From Bacillota bacterium (GTDB lineage: Bacteria > Bacillota > Clostridia > Peptostreptococcales > Anaerovoracaceae): a stretch of 8,133 nt of DNA. The stretch spans positions 1-8,133 of the forward strand of contig JAQSXD010000158.1 of assembly GCA_029266295.1 (NCBI GenBank), written 5' to 3'. Below are positions 1 through 6,598 of the stretch, one piece after another. A program made the position numbers and the translations under genes. Numbering within the stretch: the first letter of the stretch is position 1; each line of letters begins with the position of its first letter. The notes beneath the pieces are model-generated. The model ran no database searches, had not been told where the DNA came from, and was given only the letters and a program-made list of their open reading frames with translations.

Positions 1-553
1 GGAAGAAGGAGAAGCTGCTTTCTACGGGCCAAAACTGGATATTCAAATCAAAAACGTTCATGGCAAGGAGGATACGCTGATCACGGTTCAGATTGATTTT
101 CAGCTTGCCGAAAAATTCGGAATGCAGTACGTGGACAGCGACGGGCAGAAGAAGTTTCCTTATGTCATCCATCGAACCTCCATCGGCTGCTATGAGAGAA
201 CCCTAGCACTGCTGATAGAGAAGTATGCGGGATCATTACCTGCATGGCTGGCTCCGGTGCAGGTGAAAATCCTTCCCCTGGTTGACAAGCAGCATGCTTA
301 CGCGGCAGAAATCAAGAAAGATCTACAGCGCAAGGGGATCAGAGCTGAAGTTGACTTGAGAAATGAAAAGGTTGGCTATAAAATCAGAGAAGCACAGATG
401 GAAAAGGTTCCCTATATGCTGGTGGTCGGAGCAAAGGAAGAAGAAAGCAACACTGTATCGGTACGGGCAAGAAAACAAGGAGATCTTGGAGCGCTGCCGC
501 TGGAGGAATTTGTGGCGCGCATAATAGAGGAAGTTGAAAACAAGGTAAGGTGA
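1..553 (+). CDS. thrS: Threonyl-tRNA synthetase, C-terminal part (5' truncated by window)
   Basis: The frame is open from base 2 and reads 183 codons to a TGA at 551-553. The enzyme attaches threonine to tRNA-Thr in the cytoplasm. The visible part starts near the end of the class II catalytic core. A FYGPKLD segment (fragment residues 7-13) and a TVQIDF segment (28-33) are followed by VIHR, whose His57 sits where the family's third zinc ligand lies. Next comes class II motif 3, GCYERTLALLIE, with its conserved Arg. WLAPVQV leads into the anticodon-binding domain (about 87-183), which contains the characteristic DLRNEKVGYKIRE and PYMLVVG stretches. The start codon, editing domain and motifs 1-2 lie outside the window. 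The variants TVQIDF and RTSIGC differ from the E. coli protein, and from memory are common in clostridial ThrS. The gene is closed by a terminator about 90 bp downstream. Identification is secure. Confidence 0.96.
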   Translation, partial: EEGEAAFYGPKLDIQIKNVHGKEDTLITVQIDFQLAEKFGMQYVDSDGQKKFPYVIHRTSIGCYERTLALLIEKYAGSLPAWLAPVQVKILPLVDKQHAYAAEIKKDLQRKGIRAEVDLRNEKVGYKIREAQMEKVPYMLVVGAKEEESNTVSVRARKQGDLGALPLEEFVARIIEEVENKVR

Positions 554-645
554 GCAAGTTGAAATGAAAAATATAATCAAAGTATGTGTTGGTTCGTTGC
601 CATGTAAATCCACAAACGATATGGAATAAAAACCCAAAAATAAAC

Positions 646-685
646 AAAGCGAACGGTGCTCCCAGGATCACGTTCGTTTTTTTTT
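646..685 (+). terminator. Intrinsic terminator of thrS
   Basis: The arms CGAACG (650-655) and CGTTCG (671-676) pair perfectly. The stem extends outward by a G-U pair and three A-U pairs with the start of the T tract. Nine consecutive T residues (677-685) follow. The 15-nt loop is long, but a GTG/CAC pairing inside it may shorten it. It lies about 90 bp after the thrS stop codon and separates thrS from the receptor gene. Confidence 0.82.
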
Positions 686-702
686 GTCATTTTTGCCTTA
701 GA

Positions 703-730
703 TTTTACAAATTCGTACTTGTTTGTAAAA
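703..730. promoter_or_regulatory. Perfect 9-bp inverted repeat, candidate operator
   Basis: TTTTACAAA (703-711) and TTTGTAAAA (722-730) are exact reverse complements separated by 10 nt. There is no T tract after the second arm beyond the repeat itself, and a terminator already lies just upstream, so a second terminator is unlikely. The right arm overlaps the -35 element of the candidate promoter at 719-747, where a dimeric regulator could act. No regulator family can be assigned from the sequence. Confidence 0.45.
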
Positions 731-747
731 GAAATTAATGGTAAACT
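719..747 (+). promoter_or_regulatory. Candidate sigma-A promoter for the chemoreceptor gene
   Basis: TTGTTT (719-724) is followed by a 17-bp spacer and TAAACT (742-747). TG at 739-740 gives an extended -10 (TGGTAAACT). The predicted transcription start near 754 would give a leader of about 190 nt. No TAAA-N15-GCCGATA sigma-28 pattern was seen, although that is a common promoter type for chemotaxis genes. Confidence 0.4.
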
Positions 748-749
748 TT

Positions 750-860
750 TGTCTGGTTTTTAAGGCCTTTCAGACGCCATGCTACTGTAGAAATCGACGG
801 AGCATCCAACTTACAACGTGAAAAGGGATATAAGCGCAAATTAGTTTGCATATCCGTTGT
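750..860 (+). other. Structured leader region of inverted repeats upstream of the receptor
   Basis: This is the core of the gap between thrS and the receptor gene; I see no credible protein-coding gene in it. Three inverted repeats follow one another. GTCTG (751-755) pairs with CAGAC (771-775). ATGCT (779-783) pairs with AGCAT (801-805). A larger composite hairpin spans 813-860: ACAAC/GTTGT at the base, GGATAT (826-831) with ATATCC (850-855) in the middle, and GCAAA (836-840) with TTTGC (845-849) at the top, closed by a TTAG loop. The middle and top helices are separated by a 4-nt bulge. The region could be an mRNA leader, a regulatory RNA, or protein-binding sites. It does not match the c-di-GMP, glycine, cobalamin, PreQ1 or T-box signatures I checked by eye. 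Confidence 0.4.
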
Positions 861-877
861 CAATCCAGTCATAATAG

Positions 878-906
878 TTGTTTTTATATCAGGGATAACA
901 TATTAG
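878..906 (+). promoter_or_regulatory. Weak second promoter candidate before the receptor gene
   Basis: TTGTTT (878-883), a 17-bp spacer and TATTAG (901-906) loosely fit sigma-A boxes, 41 bp before the start codon. The region is very AT-rich, so chance matches are likely. It would produce a short leader lacking the upstream hairpins. Confidence 0.22.
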
Positions 907-946
907 ATTCTATTTTTGTTTTATTATTTAATCAAGGAGACAGACA

Positions 947-3900
947 ATGAAGATGAAAGGGAAGAAAGAAAAACTTCTGATCAGAAGAAAGAGCCTGCTG
1001 CACAAGATTCTGGCATGGATTGGTACGCCGGTTTTTTTGACGTACTGCATTGCAGCGGTACTGATCCTGAGCATCGTGGGAGGCTCAATCGTAAAGCTAA
1101 GAAACGAAGAACTTGCATCCAGTTCCAGAGCGGTTGCCAATGAGATCAACGGTACATTAACCAACTATCTGGAAATTACGGATCAGATGTCCTTCAATAG
1201 TCAATTTGAAAACTTCTGTAAAATCGTCGTCCCGGGAGTAAGCATCGTGACTGCGCCGGACATTGAAAATGTTATGCGTTCCATGAGAAAAATTTCCGAT
1301 GACAATCCTGATTTCATGTGCGCCTGGGTCGCTGATTTTGACACAAATCAGCTGATTGATTCCGATGAATGGGTATCAGGTCCTGACTACATCATAACAA
1401 CAAGGGATTGGTATAAAGGAATTACGGAAAAGGATGGCGCCATCATCACAGCACCTTACATCGACGCCACAACACAGCTGGCAGTGGTCAGTACTGTTTC
1501 TCCCGTCTATGATTCTGAAACAGGCGAGATGATCGGTGCTGTTGGCTTAGATTTCAACATTGATAGCATCTACTCCATGGTAGGTAAGTATCAATTGGGA
1601 GAGACCGGATTCTTTATCCTTGTCAGCAGTGATGGTACAACGATTTATCACCCCAACGAAGCATATAAGAACATTCTTGTGGAGAAGACGGAGATGTCAG
1701 AAAATATCATCGGTCAGATTCTGGACAGGAGAGAAGGGCTCGTCGAATATACAACAGACGGGAAGGAAATTAACGGATATGTGACTCCTGTGGGTGAAAC
1801 AGGCTGGGTCGTTGCTTCCGGTTTGCCGCAGGGTGAATTTAATCTCACCCAAAGCAGGGTTCAGCAATCAGTTTTTTTGATTTTCGGTCTTGCGTTTTGC
1901 TTTATTATTCTAATGATCTTTTTTATCTCAAGAAGGATTGTTTCTCCCATCAAGCAGCTGGCGCTGGCATCGGATAAACTGGCACTGGGAGATGTGGATG
2001 TAACCATCGATATCACAAGAACCGACGATGAGGTTGGCGAACTGGCAGATTCCTTTAATAAGATGATCGATAACATCAAATCTCAGGCAAAAGTGGCTGA
2101 GCGGGTGGCTGACGGAGATTTGAACATACAAATTGAGCCCAGATCTGAGAATGATATCCTAAGCAAGAGTTTTGTAAAAGTCGTGACATCCCTAAATGAT
2201 CTGACGGCAGAGGCAGAATCCATGACTTTGGCTGCTATTGAGGGCAGGCTTGATTCCCGTGGCAGGGCGGAACGCTTTCACGGCGGGTATAAGGAAATTA
2301 TCCATGGTTTTAACCGAACGCTGGATGCTCTGATTATTCCGCTTCGGACTGTATCCGATTACATAGAGCGGATCAGCACCGGCGACATTCCGAAAAAGAT
2401 TACAAAAGAGCAGAATGGGGACTATGATAAGATTAAAAATAGTGTGAATACTTGCATAGACGCTGTAAATCTGCTGATTGAAGATGCTCTGATGCTAGCA
2501 GATGCAGGGGTAAATGGTAAGCTTTCTGTTCGTGCAGATGCTTCAAGGCACGGCGGTGATTTTGGTTTAATCATCGACGGTGTCAACAGAACACTGGATT
2601 CAGTGGTGGGGCCTCTCAACTCGGCTGCAGCATATATTGAAAAGATTGGCAGGGGAGAGATCCCTGATGAAATTACCCAGGAGTATCAAGGGGATTTCAA
2701 TGATATTAAAAACAGCATCAATGCCTGCATCGTTGGTCTTGGTGGAATTGTAGAGGCAAATGAAGTCGTAACGAAAATGAGCTTAAATGATTATTCTATC
2801 AAGGTACAAGGAGAATATGAGGGAATCTTCAAACATATGGCGGAGTCGGTAAATATACTGAACCATCGTATGAATGGGGTTGTAGAAATTCTGACTCGTG
2901 TTGGAAATGGAGATCTTAACGATCTGGATGAGATCAGAGCCGGTGGGAAACGAAGTGAAGGAGATACGCTTGTTCCTGCACTCATCACATTGGAAGAAGG
3001 AATTAAAGCTCTGGTAGATGAAACCAAAGCGCTGTCAGAATCAGCAGTATCAGGAAATCTGGACAAGCGTGGTGATGCAGAAAAATTCAAAGGAGAATAC
3101 AAGCAGGTCATCCTGGGAATCAACAGTACGCTTGAAGCGGTGATTGAACCGATTCATGAAGCTTCCCAAGTTCTGACCGAGATGGCAAAGGGCAACCTTC
3201 ATACCTTGATGCAGGGAGAATATGTCGGAGATCACGCTGTGATCAAGGATGCATTGAATGGGACTATTGGCAATATCAGAAGCTACATCAAAGAGATTTC
3301 AGCGGTATTGACTGAAATTTCTGAAGGAAATCTCAATCTTTCCATCACAGCAGATTATAAGGGTGATTTTGTGGTCATTAAAGAATCCATGAACCAGATC
3401 ACGACAACCTTGAGCGAGGTTCTCAGTGAGATTCGGATCGCTTCCAATCAGGTAGCCTCCGGATCACGACAGGTCTCAAACGGGAGCCAGGTACTGTCTC
3501 AGGGAACGACGGAGCAGGCCAGTGCCATTCAGGAACTCACTGCGTCTATGAACGAGTTGGCTCTGCAGACCAAAGAAAACGCAGCAAATTCAAATGAGGT
3601 AAACAGCCTTGTTGAAAGCGCAAAGAACCATGCAGAAAAAGGAAATCTACATATGAAGGATATGCTGGCCTCTATGGGAGAAATTAACGCTGCTTCAGCA
3701 AACATCTCCAAGATCATTAAGGTAATCGACGATATCGCATTCCAGACCAATATTTTGGCACTGAACGCAGCGGTGGAAGCTGCGAGAGCCGGTGCCCACG
3801 GCAAGGGATTTGCTGTCGTGGCAGAGGAAGTCAGGAGCCTTGCAGCCAGAAGCGCCGGAGCTGTTAAGGACACAGCTGCGTTGATCGAAGGCTCCATGAG

Positions 3901-4255
3901 TAAGGTTCATACGGGTTCAGTCATCGCAAATGAGACCGCTGCTGCCTTGGATCAGATTGTTCAGGAAATTGAAAAGGTTGCGGATTTCATTGATAAAATC
4001 GCTGTTTCATCCAACGACCAGGCCACGGGGATCATTCAGATCAATAAAGGAATTGAACAGGTTTCCTCCGTCATTCAGAACAATTCTGCTACGGCAGAGG
4101 AAAGCGCGGCCGCAAGTGAAGAGCTTTCCAGCCAGGCCGAGATGCTGAAAGAGATGGTAAACAGATTCCAACTGAATAACAGCTTGGATCGAGAAGAGCC
4201 GATGCAGCTTGATTCTCTACAGATGATACTAGAAAGCGGTTCGGACAAATATTAA
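947..4255 (+). CDS. Methyl-accepting chemotaxis protein with dCache sensor and poly-HAMP array
   Basis: This 1102-residue transmembrane chemoreceptor should bind a ligand outside the cell and control the CheA kinase inside. The start is supported by AAGGAG at 934-939, 7 nt before the ATG. Order of parts: basic N-terminus; membrane helix 1 (about 22-48); extracellular double-Cache sensor (about 50-306); membrane helix 2 (about 308-327); canonical HAMP (about 328-381); a series of HAMP-like units to about 827; and the methyl-accepting signalling domain (about 828-1075). The signalling tip has AFQTNILALN, AAVEAARAG and GKGFAVVAEEVR (about 931-963), resembling the 36-heptad class of E. coli Tsr. 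Tyr148, Arg153, Trp155, Tyr156, Tyr171, Asp173 and Asp202 fit the spacing of the amino-acid-binding motif of dCache receptors. No NWETF-like CheR/CheB tether is seen at the C-terminus. It appears monocistronic, with its own terminator and no che genes adjacent. The family is certain; the ligand is inferred. Confidence 0.96.
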   Translation: MKMKGKKEKLLIRRKSLLHKILAWIGTPVFLTYCIAAVLILSIVGGSIVKLRNEELASSSRAVANEINGTLTNYLEITDQMSFNSQFENFCKIVVPGVSIVTAPDIENVMRSMRKISDDNPDFMCAWVADFDTNQLIDSDEWVSGPDYIITTRDWYKGITEKDGAIITAPYIDATTQLAVVSTVSPVYDSETGEMIGAVGLDFNIDSIYSMVGKYQLGETGFFILVSSDGTTIYHPNEAYKNILVEKTEMSENIIGQILDRREGLVEYTTDGKEINGYVTPVGETGWVVASGLPQGEFNLTQSRVQQSVFLIFGLAFCFIILMIFFISRRIVSPIKQLALASDKLALGDVDVTIDITRTDDEVGELADSFNKMIDNIKSQAKVAERVADGDLNIQIEPRSENDILSKSFVKVVTSLNDLTAEAESMTLAAIEGRLDSRGRAERFHGGYKEIIHGFNRTLDALIIPLRTVSDYIERISTGDIPKKITKEQNGDYDKIKNSVNTCIDAVNLLIEDALMLADAGVNGKLSVRADASRHGGDFGLIIDGVNRTLDSVVGPLNSAAAYIEKIGRGEIPDEITQEYQGDFNDIKNSINACIVGLGGIVEANEVVTKMSLNDYSIKVQGEYEGIFKHMAESVNILNHRMNGVVEILTRVGNGDLNDLDEIRAGGKRSEGDTLVPALITLEEGIKALVDETKALSESAVSGNLDKRGDAEKFKGEYKQVILGINSTLEAVIEPIHEASQVLTEMAKGNLHTLMQGEYVGDHAVIKDALNGTIGNIRSYIKEISAVLTEISEGNLNLSITADYKGDFVVIKESMNQITTTLSEVLSEIRIASNQVASGSRQVSNGSQVLSQGTTEQASAIQELTASMNELALQTKENAANSNEVNSLVESAKNHAEKGNLHMKDMLASMGEINAASANISKIIKVIDDIAFQTNILALNAAVEAARAGAHGKGFAVVAEEVRSLAARSAGAVKDTAALIEGSMSKVHTGSVIANETAAALDQIVQEIEKVADFIDKIAVSSNDQATGIIQINKGIEQVSSVIQNNSATAEESAAASEELSSQAEMLKEMVNRFQLNNSLDREEPMQLDSLQMILESGSDKY
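1928..3427 (+). repeat. Tandem HAMP-like units within the receptor (protein-level repeat)
   Basis: Between membrane helix 2 and the signalling domain, the protein repeats with a period of about 40-48 residues. I count roughly eleven units, starting near residues 328, 382, 421, 465, 510, 557, 602, 646, 691, 736 and 783. Two flavours recur. One has LDxR...F.G.YK.II.G.N.TLDA with a following proline (units near 421, 510 and 691). The other has YIE.I..GEIP..IT.EY.GDF..IKNS.N (units near 465 and 557, with looser copies near 736 and 783). The copies have diverged strongly in sequence, so this is an old domain duplication. Unit boundaries are approximate. Confidence 0.75.
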
Positions 4256-4267
4256 AATATCGGAAAT

Positions 4268-4293
4268 AGCCTGGATGAAAATCCAGGTTTTTC
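4268..4293 (+). terminator. Intrinsic terminator of the receptor gene
   Basis: CCTGGAT (4270-4276) and ATCCAGG (4281-4287) form a perfect 7-bp stem with a GAAA loop. Five T residues follow (4288-4292). It lies 15 bp after the receptor stop codon and isolates the receptor from the yraN cluster. Confidence 0.9.
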
Positions 4294-4368
4294 TTTGCTC
4301 AAATTGCCACAGTAAATATAATTCTGCAACAAGCTGTGGGTGAAGGGGTTTTGCGTATATGGAATTAA

Positions 4369-4397
4369 TTGACATACGGATAATATAATGGTATATT
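4369..4397 (+). promoter_or_regulatory. Strong sigma-A type promoter for yraN and the downstream cluster
   Basis: The -35 box is a perfect TTGACA (4369-4374). A 17-bp spacer precedes TATATT (4392-4397), and TG at 4389-4390 extends the -10. The expected start near 4404 gives a leader of about 48 nt before yraN. A perfect TATAAT at 4384-4389 lies only 9 bp from the -35 box, so it is not the preferred -10. Upstream, CCACAG (4307-4312) can pair with CTGTGG (4334-4339), but no T tract follows. Confidence 0.75.
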
Positions 4398-4399
4398 AT
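4380..4399. repeat. Perfect 8-bp inverted repeat over the yraN -10 region
   Basis: ATAATATA (4380-4387) and TATATTAT (4392-4399) are exact reverse complements with a 4-bp spacer. The right arm contains the proposed -10 box, and the left arm overlaps an unused TATAAT. It could be an operator, or simply a by-product of AT-rich promoter sequence, since such symmetry arises easily from TA-rich DNA. Confidence 0.4.
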
Positions 4400-4451
4400 G
4401 GAATGAGATAAAGAGTGAATCAATCATCTTCGGTGAAAACAGGAGGGGGTT

Positions 4452-4796
4452 ATGACCCTGGGAAGTTGGGGCGAATACGTCGCGGAAAAGTATCTGAGAA
4501 AAGAAGGTTACATTATTTTAGAAAGAAATTATCGATGCAGAATCGGAGAATTGGATATCATCGCGCTTGATGGGACCTGCATGGTATTTGTTGAAGTGAA
4601 GACAAGGCAAAATCAAAGCTTTGGATTGCCCTGTGAAGCAGTTCATCAAGATAAAATAAGACACATTAAGCGAACGGCAGCCTATTATTTGCTGATAAAT
4701 CCTTATGAAGATTTCGACCAAAGAATTGATGTGATGGAAATTTTGAGAATAAAGGATCAGACATATCTACGGCATGTTAAAAATATAACGGGATAG
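4452..4796 (+). CDS. yraN: YraN/UPF0102 family protein, nuclease-like fold
   Basis: This 114-residue cytoplasmic protein has the usual length for UPF0102. AGGAGG (4441-4446) is followed by a 5-nt spacer to the ATG. The N-terminal GSWGEYVAEKYLRKEGY and ILERNYRCRIGELDII stretches are characteristic of the family. The restriction-endonuclease-like core is visible: Glu33 and Asp35 in GELD, then Glu48 and Lys50 in FVEVKTR, fitting a PD-(D/E)xK-type metal site. No biochemical function can be stated with certainty. The family is frequently found next to comM, dprA, topA or rnhB, as here, which suggests a role in nucleic-acid processing. It is the first gene after the strong promoter at 4369-4397. 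The expected rnhB neighbour is absent upstream, where the receptor gene ends instead. No terminator is evident in the 117 bp before comM. Confidence 0.93.
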   Translation: MTLGSWGEYVAEKYLRKEGYIILERNYRCRIGELDIIALDGTCMVFVEVKTRQNQSFGLPCEAVHQDKIRHIKRTAAYYLLINPYEDFDQRIDVMEILRIKDQTYLRHVKNITG

Positions 4797-4846
4797 TCAG
4801 GCGGTTGATAGTACAATGAATTGACGGATCTATCGTTAGCACAAAA

Positions 4847-4898
4847 CCATGGTTGAAACAGAGCCATGGCTTAAATAGATCCACGGTTTTAAATAGAT
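4847..4898 (+). repeat. Three tandem degenerate 17-18 bp direct repeats before comM
   Basis: Three head-to-tail copies occupy 4847-4863, 4864-4880 and 4881-4898. Each begins CCATGG or CCACGG and continues into a TTRAAAYAGA-like segment. Copies 2 and 3 share an exact TTAAATAGAT (4871-4880 and 4889-4898). CCATGG is also self-complementary, so copies 1 and 2 could pair. The array ends 15 bp before the comM start codon, just upstream of its ribosome-binding site. No known element was recognised. Confidence 0.6.
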
Positions 4899-4913
4899 TA
4901 GAAAGGAAATGTA

Positions 4914-6494
4914 ATGTATTCACAGGTGAAAAGCGGTTCTCTTTATGGACTGGACTCAGAACAGGTCATGGTTGAAGTTGATTTATCCCCGGGGCTGCCA
5001 GCATTCAATCTGGTGGGACTCCCGGACATTTCCGTCAGAGAATCCAAGGAACGGATCAGGGCGGCTATGATCAACTCGGGTTTTCCATTTCCTTCAAAAA
5101 GAATCACCATTAATTTAGCTCCGGCAGGAACAAAAAAAGAAGGGACACATTTTGATCTGCCCATCGCACTTGGCGTGATGGCTGCCAATGGTACTGTGAA
5201 AAAAAGCGTTGCCGCATCCTTTGCTTTTTTAGGAGAGCTTTCGCTTGACGGGAAGCTGAATCGAATCAACGGAGCACTGCCACTGGCAATCGGATTAAGA
5301 AATTATGGGATTAAAAAAATTATTTTGCCGTCGGCCAATGCGGCAGAAGTTGCGGCCATTGATGACATCCTTCTCTATCCAGCAGAAAGCCTGGGGCAGA
5401 TCGTATCCTTCCTGAAGGGCAAGGAAAAAATTATCCCTTATGCAAAGCAACCCGAAGAAGATTTGAGAAAGTTCTCGGAGAATATTGATTTCAGCGATGT
5501 GGCAGGACAAGAAACCGTGAAACGAGCCATGCAAATTGCAGCGGCAGCGTCGCATAATTTGCTTCTCATTGGTCCGCCGGGTGCGGGAAAAACAATGATG
5601 GCCAAACGAATGTCCGGCATTCTGCCTGAAATGAGCTATGAAGAAAAGCTGGAGGTCACAAAGATTTACAGTGTGGCAGGACAACTGACTTCTGATCGGC
5701 CCATGATCACGACAAGACCTTTCCGTGCACCCCATCATACGGTATCAGGGCCTGCATTGGTGGGAGGCGGCGCAAGCCCAAGACCCGGTGAAGTATCACT
5801 GGCTCATTGCGGAGTCTTGTTTTTGGATGAGCTTCCGGAATTCAGCCGCTATGTGTTGGAAATGCTGCGTCAGCCTGTGGAAGATGAAACGGTTTCCATC
5901 TCCAGAATTAGAGGGACCGTTTCCTTTCCTTCTCGCTTTCTGCTCCTTGCATCCATGAATCCTTGCCCTTGCGGCTATTATGGTGATCCCACCCATGAGT
6001 GCACCTGTACCCAAAATCAAATTCGCAGTTATCTGTCCAAGGTTTCTGGTCCCTTGTTAGATCGCGTTGATATGCATGTTGAAATTCTTCCGGTGAAGTA
6101 CAGTGAACTTGCAGGTCTGGGACTTGATTTGAATCATAGCACAGAAGCCAACAAGCCGAAAACATCTGAAGAACTCCGAAAGGAAGTTGAACGGGCCAGG
6201 CAAATCCAGCTTGCGCGCTATGGCGGCGAATCCATCTGCTACAATTCACAATTGACGACTGGATTGATTAGAAAATATTGCGCTTTGAACCGAGAAACAG
6301 AAAAGCTGCTGGAAAACGCATTTCACAAGTTGTCTCTTAGTGCAAGGGCGCATTATAAAATCATCAAGCTGGGAAGAACCATTGCCGATTTGGAAGGGGA
6401 AGAACAAATTCGCCTTCATCACATCGCGGAAGCCATTCAATACAGAAGTCTTGACAAAATGTACAGGGGAATGGTAATGGTAAGCCCCAGATAA
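4914..6494 (+). CDS. comM: ComM/YifB family AAA+ ATPase, Mg-chelatase-like
   Basis: This 526-residue protein is close to the typical ComM length. In naturally transformable bacteria ComM is a hexameric helicase that promotes branch migration of recombining DNA. Here the start is set by AAGGAA (4903-4908), 5 nt before ATG. The N-terminal Lon-protease-like domain (about 20-141) includes GLPAFNLVGLPD and the KRITINLAPA/FDLPIALG stretches. The AAA+ module follows: Walker A GPPGAGKT (220-227), RPFRAPHHT (268-276), Walker B VLFLDE (301-306), sensor Asn349, and Arg384 in LLDRVD. A cysteine cluster, Cys351, Cys353, Cys363 and Cys365, is typical of the family. The C-terminal Mg-chelatase domain lies at about 410-508. 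Many bacteria not known to be competent carry it, so a general recombination role is equally possible. It lies between yraN and dprA, probably in one transcription unit. Confidence 0.95.
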   Translation: MYSQVKSGSLYGLDSEQVMVEVDLSPGLPAFNLVGLPDISVRESKERIRAAMINSGFPFPSKRITINLAPAGTKKEGTHFDLPIALGVMAANGTVKKSVAASFAFLGELSLDGKLNRINGALPLAIGLRNYGIKKIILPSANAAEVAAIDDILLYPAESLGQIVSFLKGKEKIIPYAKQPEEDLRKFSENIDFSDVAGQETVKRAMQIAAAASHNLLLIGPPGAGKTMMAKRMSGILPEMSYEEKLEVTKIYSVAGQLTSDRPMITTRPFRAPHHTVSGPALVGGGASPRPGEVSLAHCGVLFLDELPEFSRYVLEMLRQPVEDETVSISRIRGTVSFPSRFLLLASMNPCPCGYYGDPTHECTCTQNQIRSYLSKVSGPLLDRVDMHVEILPVKYSELAGLGLDLNHSTEANKPKTSEELRKEVERARQIQLARYGGESICYNSQLTTGLIRKYCALNRETEKLLENAFHKLSLSARAHYKIIKLGRTIADLEGEEQIRLHHIAEAIQYRSLDKMYRGMVMVSPR

Positions 6495-6598
6495 CACCTA
6501 TATAATAGAAGAAAAAATGTTAGGGAAGCGCTGATTCATTCCGTGCACTTGTCTGATCGGTTAATGATAGAAGTAAATTAGGAATAAACAGGTGAAAT

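Noticed and set aside
554..946. Riboswitch (c-di-GMP, glycine, cobalamin, PreQ1, fluoride or T-box) before the receptor gene
   Set aside because: Conserved core strings of these classes were looked for by eye and not found; only generic hairpins remain. A covariance search could still find one.
690..946. Sigma-28 (flagellar) promoter for the receptor gene
   Set aside because: No TAAA element followed at about 15 bp by a GCCGATA-like element is present.
4807..4834. Hairpin GATAG/CTATC after yraN as a terminator
   Set aside because: The stem is only 5 bp, the loop is long and no T tract follows.
5295..5738. 147-codon open frame on the minus strand within comM
   Set aside because: It is fully inside comM, whose motifs in this stretch are intact; no ribosome-binding site or family match was seen.
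6501..6506. TATAAT upstream of dprA as a promoter -10
   Set aside because: The best -35 at 17 bp upstream (around 6478) matches only about half the consensus, so an isolated AT-rich hexamer is the simpler reading.
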